A stretch of DNA of 64,000 nt, taken from NCBI GenBank assembly GCA_001310715.1, contig BAXV01000010.1, positions 19,064 to 83,063 of the forward strand. Reading direction: 5' to 3'. This document shows positions 61,788-64,000 of this stretch, piece after piece. Under the pieces are notes generated by a model. It was given only the letters and a program-made list of their open reading frames with translations. It searched no databases and was not told where the DNA came from. Position 1 is the first letter of the stretch. The number at the start of each line of letters is the position of its first letter. Source of the stretch: Pseudovibrio sp. JCM 19062 (GTDB taxonomy: Bacteria > Pseudomonadota > Alphaproteobacteria > Rhizobiales > Stappiaceae). The position numbers and the translations under genes are program-made.

Positions 61788-63631
61788 TCACCAGCGGCGC
61801 TCAAATCGTTTACGAAGGATGATTGCAAATGCATTCATCGAGATCAGGAAGCCGAGCAGCACCATGATCGCGGCAGAGGTTTTCTGCTGGAAAGCAGGTT
61901 CGGGGAAGTCAGCCCACATGAAGATCTGCACTGGCAGCACGGTAGAGGGATCAACCGGACTTGCCGGAATATCTACGATGAAGCCACCATGCCGATCATG
62001 AGAAGAGGTGCGGTTTCGCCCAGTGCCTGCGCCATGCCGATGATAGTACCCGTCAGAATGCCCGGCATGGCCAGTGGCAACACATGATGGAACACAGCCT
62101 GCAAGCGGGAGGCACCAACGCCCAGTGCGGCTTCGCGGATGCTTGGGGGCACGGCCTGAAGGGCGGCGCGGGAGGCGATAATGATGGTTGGCAGCGTCAT
62201 CAGCGCCAGCACCATACCGCCGACAAGCGGTGCCGATCGCGGCAAGCCAAAGACGTTGAGGAACACGGCTAGACCGAGCAGACCAAACACGATGGACGGG
62301 ACAGCTGCCAGATTGTTGATGTTGACCTCAATCAGCTGGGTCCAGCGGTTCTTTGGCGCAAACTCTTCCAAGTAAATGGCAGCAGAAACACCAATCGGGA
62401 ACGACAGGGAGAGCGTGACCAGCATGGTCCAGAAGGACCCGACAGCAGCACCCAGATGCCTGCCATTTCTGCCTCACGGCTTGCACCGGCGCTGAAGAAG
62501 ATGGAGTTCCATTCGTTTTCAACGCTGCCTTTGGCGACCAGATAGTCAGTATAGGCGATCTCTTTATCAGAGAATTTGCGGAAGCTTTCCGGTGTTTCCA
62601 GCTCTTTGATGCCCCATTGGCCCGCTGGAACAGCGGCTTGCGATGCCAGAGGAATGAAGCTGTTCCGGTGACGCTGGTCGGGGTCACATTTTCCGCTTTG
62701 ATGGTGCCGCCATTCACCTCGATAAAGAAGCTTGGCATGTTGGCATTGAGCGTACCGCCCTTGACGACATTATTAAAATGACCCTGCAGGGTGACCAGTT
62801 CAGCCTTTTGCTTTTCCAGTGCGGCTATGATTTTGACCAGTGCCGCTTTGTTGCCCTCAATCTCGGTGTCAGGCGCTGTGCGACCAGTGGGTCTTTTTCG
62901 CCTGCCAAACGGGTTTCGAGGCCCGCAATCTTGGAGGTTACGCTGGCTTCAGAGCGGCCACGGGCTTCGATCCTGCCAGCAAGCAGCTCTATCTCGCGCT
63001 CGTAGTAGGTTTTGAGGGAGGCCAGAATTTTGGTGAACTCAGGTTTTTCCGCAGTGACGGTCACCTGACCTTCTGTGCCGGAAACAGTTGCGGCGCTGGA
63101 TGGGAGGAACTCGGTTTGCTGTGTGATCAGGCCTTTGACATAAAGATCGGCAAAGTCAGAAAGCGGAACTGCAACCGGACCAGTCTCGCCCAGCAAGGAC
63201 GGATCATTCATCACCTGCTTTTGCAGGGTCACGTTGGCGCCGGAGGAGACCAGCGAATAGAGCACACGGCGGTTCTTACGGTCGGAGGCGAAGGGCAGTT
63301 CAGCCTTCAGGCCGTCACGAATAATGGTGTTGTAACTTGCGCCTGCCGGATTGGCCGGGTCGACCTTTTCAGCACTCAGATCAAGCGGCACAGTCACGTA
63401 GTTGTAGGTGAAGGCGGGCAGACCGGAGCCGACGATTGTGTAGAGCAGCAGAACCAGAAACGTTGCAGCCAGAGCAACGGCCCCCATGCCATACGCCTTG
63501 AAGCGCGCTTCCATGCTGTAGCGCTTTTTCAGGCGCTTGCGGGCTTCGTCTGTTGTATGGACGCCGGGAGAAATGCCTTTGACATGTCCACCAATGGCAG
63601 AACCGGCAGTGTCCTGAGCGATATCAGTCAT
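61788..63631 (-). CDS. pstA: Phosphate ABC transporter permease PstA with long N-terminal extension (DUF3333)
   Basis: A permease of about 615 aa, roughly twice the enteric PstA length. Residues 1-330 or so are the DUF3333 extension, with a first helix (GAVALAATFLVLLLYTIV) and a large periplasmic coiled-coil part (for example YYEREIELLAGRIEARGRS). The C-terminal half is the canonical permease with EFAPKNRWTQLIEVNINNLA and the ATPase-contact loop REAALGVGASRLQAVF. Four or so missing bases (near 62830, 62640-62460 and 61977) break it. It is encoded with pstB and pstC. Confidence 0.9.
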
Positions 63632-64000
63632 ACTGTTCCCTATATTTCTTCACGACGCGCAGTGCGAAGATGTTCAGAGCAAGAGTGATGCAGAAAAGGA
63701 GAAGACCGAGTGCAAATGCTGCAAGTGTTTTTGCGCTGTCAAACTCCTGATCACCGACCAGCAGAGTGACGATTTGCACGGTCACGGTTGTTACAGCTTC
63801 CAGCGGGTTCACTGTTATGTTTGCCGCAAGACCTGCTGCCATCACCACAATCATGGTTTCGCCAATGGCGCGGGAGATGGCGAGGATCAGGCTGACACAA
63901 TACCCGGCAGCGCGGCAGGCAGAACAACACGGCGGATTGTTTCGGATTTGGTTGCGCCCAGACCGGCGGAGCATCGCGCAGTGACTGTGGCACTGCGTTA
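63624..64000 (-). CDS. pstC: Phosphate ABC transporter permease PstC, 3' end
   Basis: Only the last 125 or so residues are in the window; the 5' end lies to the right. Visible are the ATPase-contact segment (AVPQSLRDA...GLGATKSETIRR), the ISRAIGETMIVVMAAGLAAN stretch, and the C-terminal helix ending VVKKYREQYD. At least two missing bases (near 63900 and 63970) change the frame. The stop overlaps the pstA start by eight bases. Confidence 0.88.
   Translation of the reverse strand, partial: TQCHSHCAMLRRSGRNQIRNNPPCCSACRAAGYCVSLILAISRAIGETMIVVMAAGLAANITVNPLEAVTTVTVQIVTLLVGDQEFDSAKTLAAFALGLLLFCITLALNIFALRVVKKYREQYD

Overview
The window looks like core chromosome from a marine-type alphaproteobacterium of the Hyphomicrobiales, closest in feel to the Stappiaceae (for example Pseudovibrio). 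The signs are gcrA, a PodJ-like polar protein, a class I lysyl-tRNA synthetase, a PstA with a long N-terminal extension, ligase-associated repair genes and DUF6460. The genus is an inference. I see no insertion sequence, prophage, CRISPR array, rRNA operon or integrase.

The dominant oddity is technical. About 60 single-base indels (hand count) break otherwise normal genes, including genes expected to be essential such as lysS, pyrD and podJ. Nearly all are one missing base in a short G or C run. A few are one extra base in a run of seven A or T. Gene extents below are reconstructed across these breaks, and broken genes are called as CDS, not pseudogenes.

Layout. 1-6752: a CbrA/CrbS-type hybrid kinase with a fused symporter domain, a convergent LuxR-type response regulator, and a small-subunit/large-subunit sodium:solute symporter pair. 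6900-11189: YjbQ, an HSL-type esterase, a hot-dog thioesterase and small unknown proteins. 11529-14801: ligase-associated helicase and PdeM nuclease. 14893-16583: TIGR02186 protein and a TauE/SafE permease. 16743-21349: PodJ-like polar factor on the minus strand.

21825-30121: fatty-acid beta-oxidation. A MerR regulator is followed by a NIPSNAP/ABM pair divergent from an ArsR-type regulator, then an acyl-CoA dehydrogenase, a GST, FadA and FadB. A palindrome upstream of the dehydrogenase is a candidate operator. 30467-37313: GNAT, DUF6460, TetR, histone-deacetylase-like enzyme, a secreted Y-X4-D protein, a MATE pump, an MDR oxidoreductase and WrbA. 37640-45591: pyrD-DUF952, a degenerate S24 regulator, an SNase-like protein, a ChaA antiporter, an SGNH hydrolase, lysS, TerB and apaG.

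45700-54391: CDP-alcohol phosphatidyltransferase, NaVBac-like channel, tRNA-Gly(CCC), DUF1810, a GT2 glycosyltransferase divergent from a periplasmic binding protein, a sterol-desaturase-type enzyme, an alpha/beta hydrolase and a dGTPase related to anti-phage dGTPases. 54602-64000: hslO-argF-argD, gcrA, and the phosphate operon phoB-phoU-pstB-pstA-pstC, which runs off the right edge. No clear novel multi-gene system is present. The best leads are the degenerate S24/SNase pair, the NIPSNAP-ABM/ArsR module and the candidate MerR operator.
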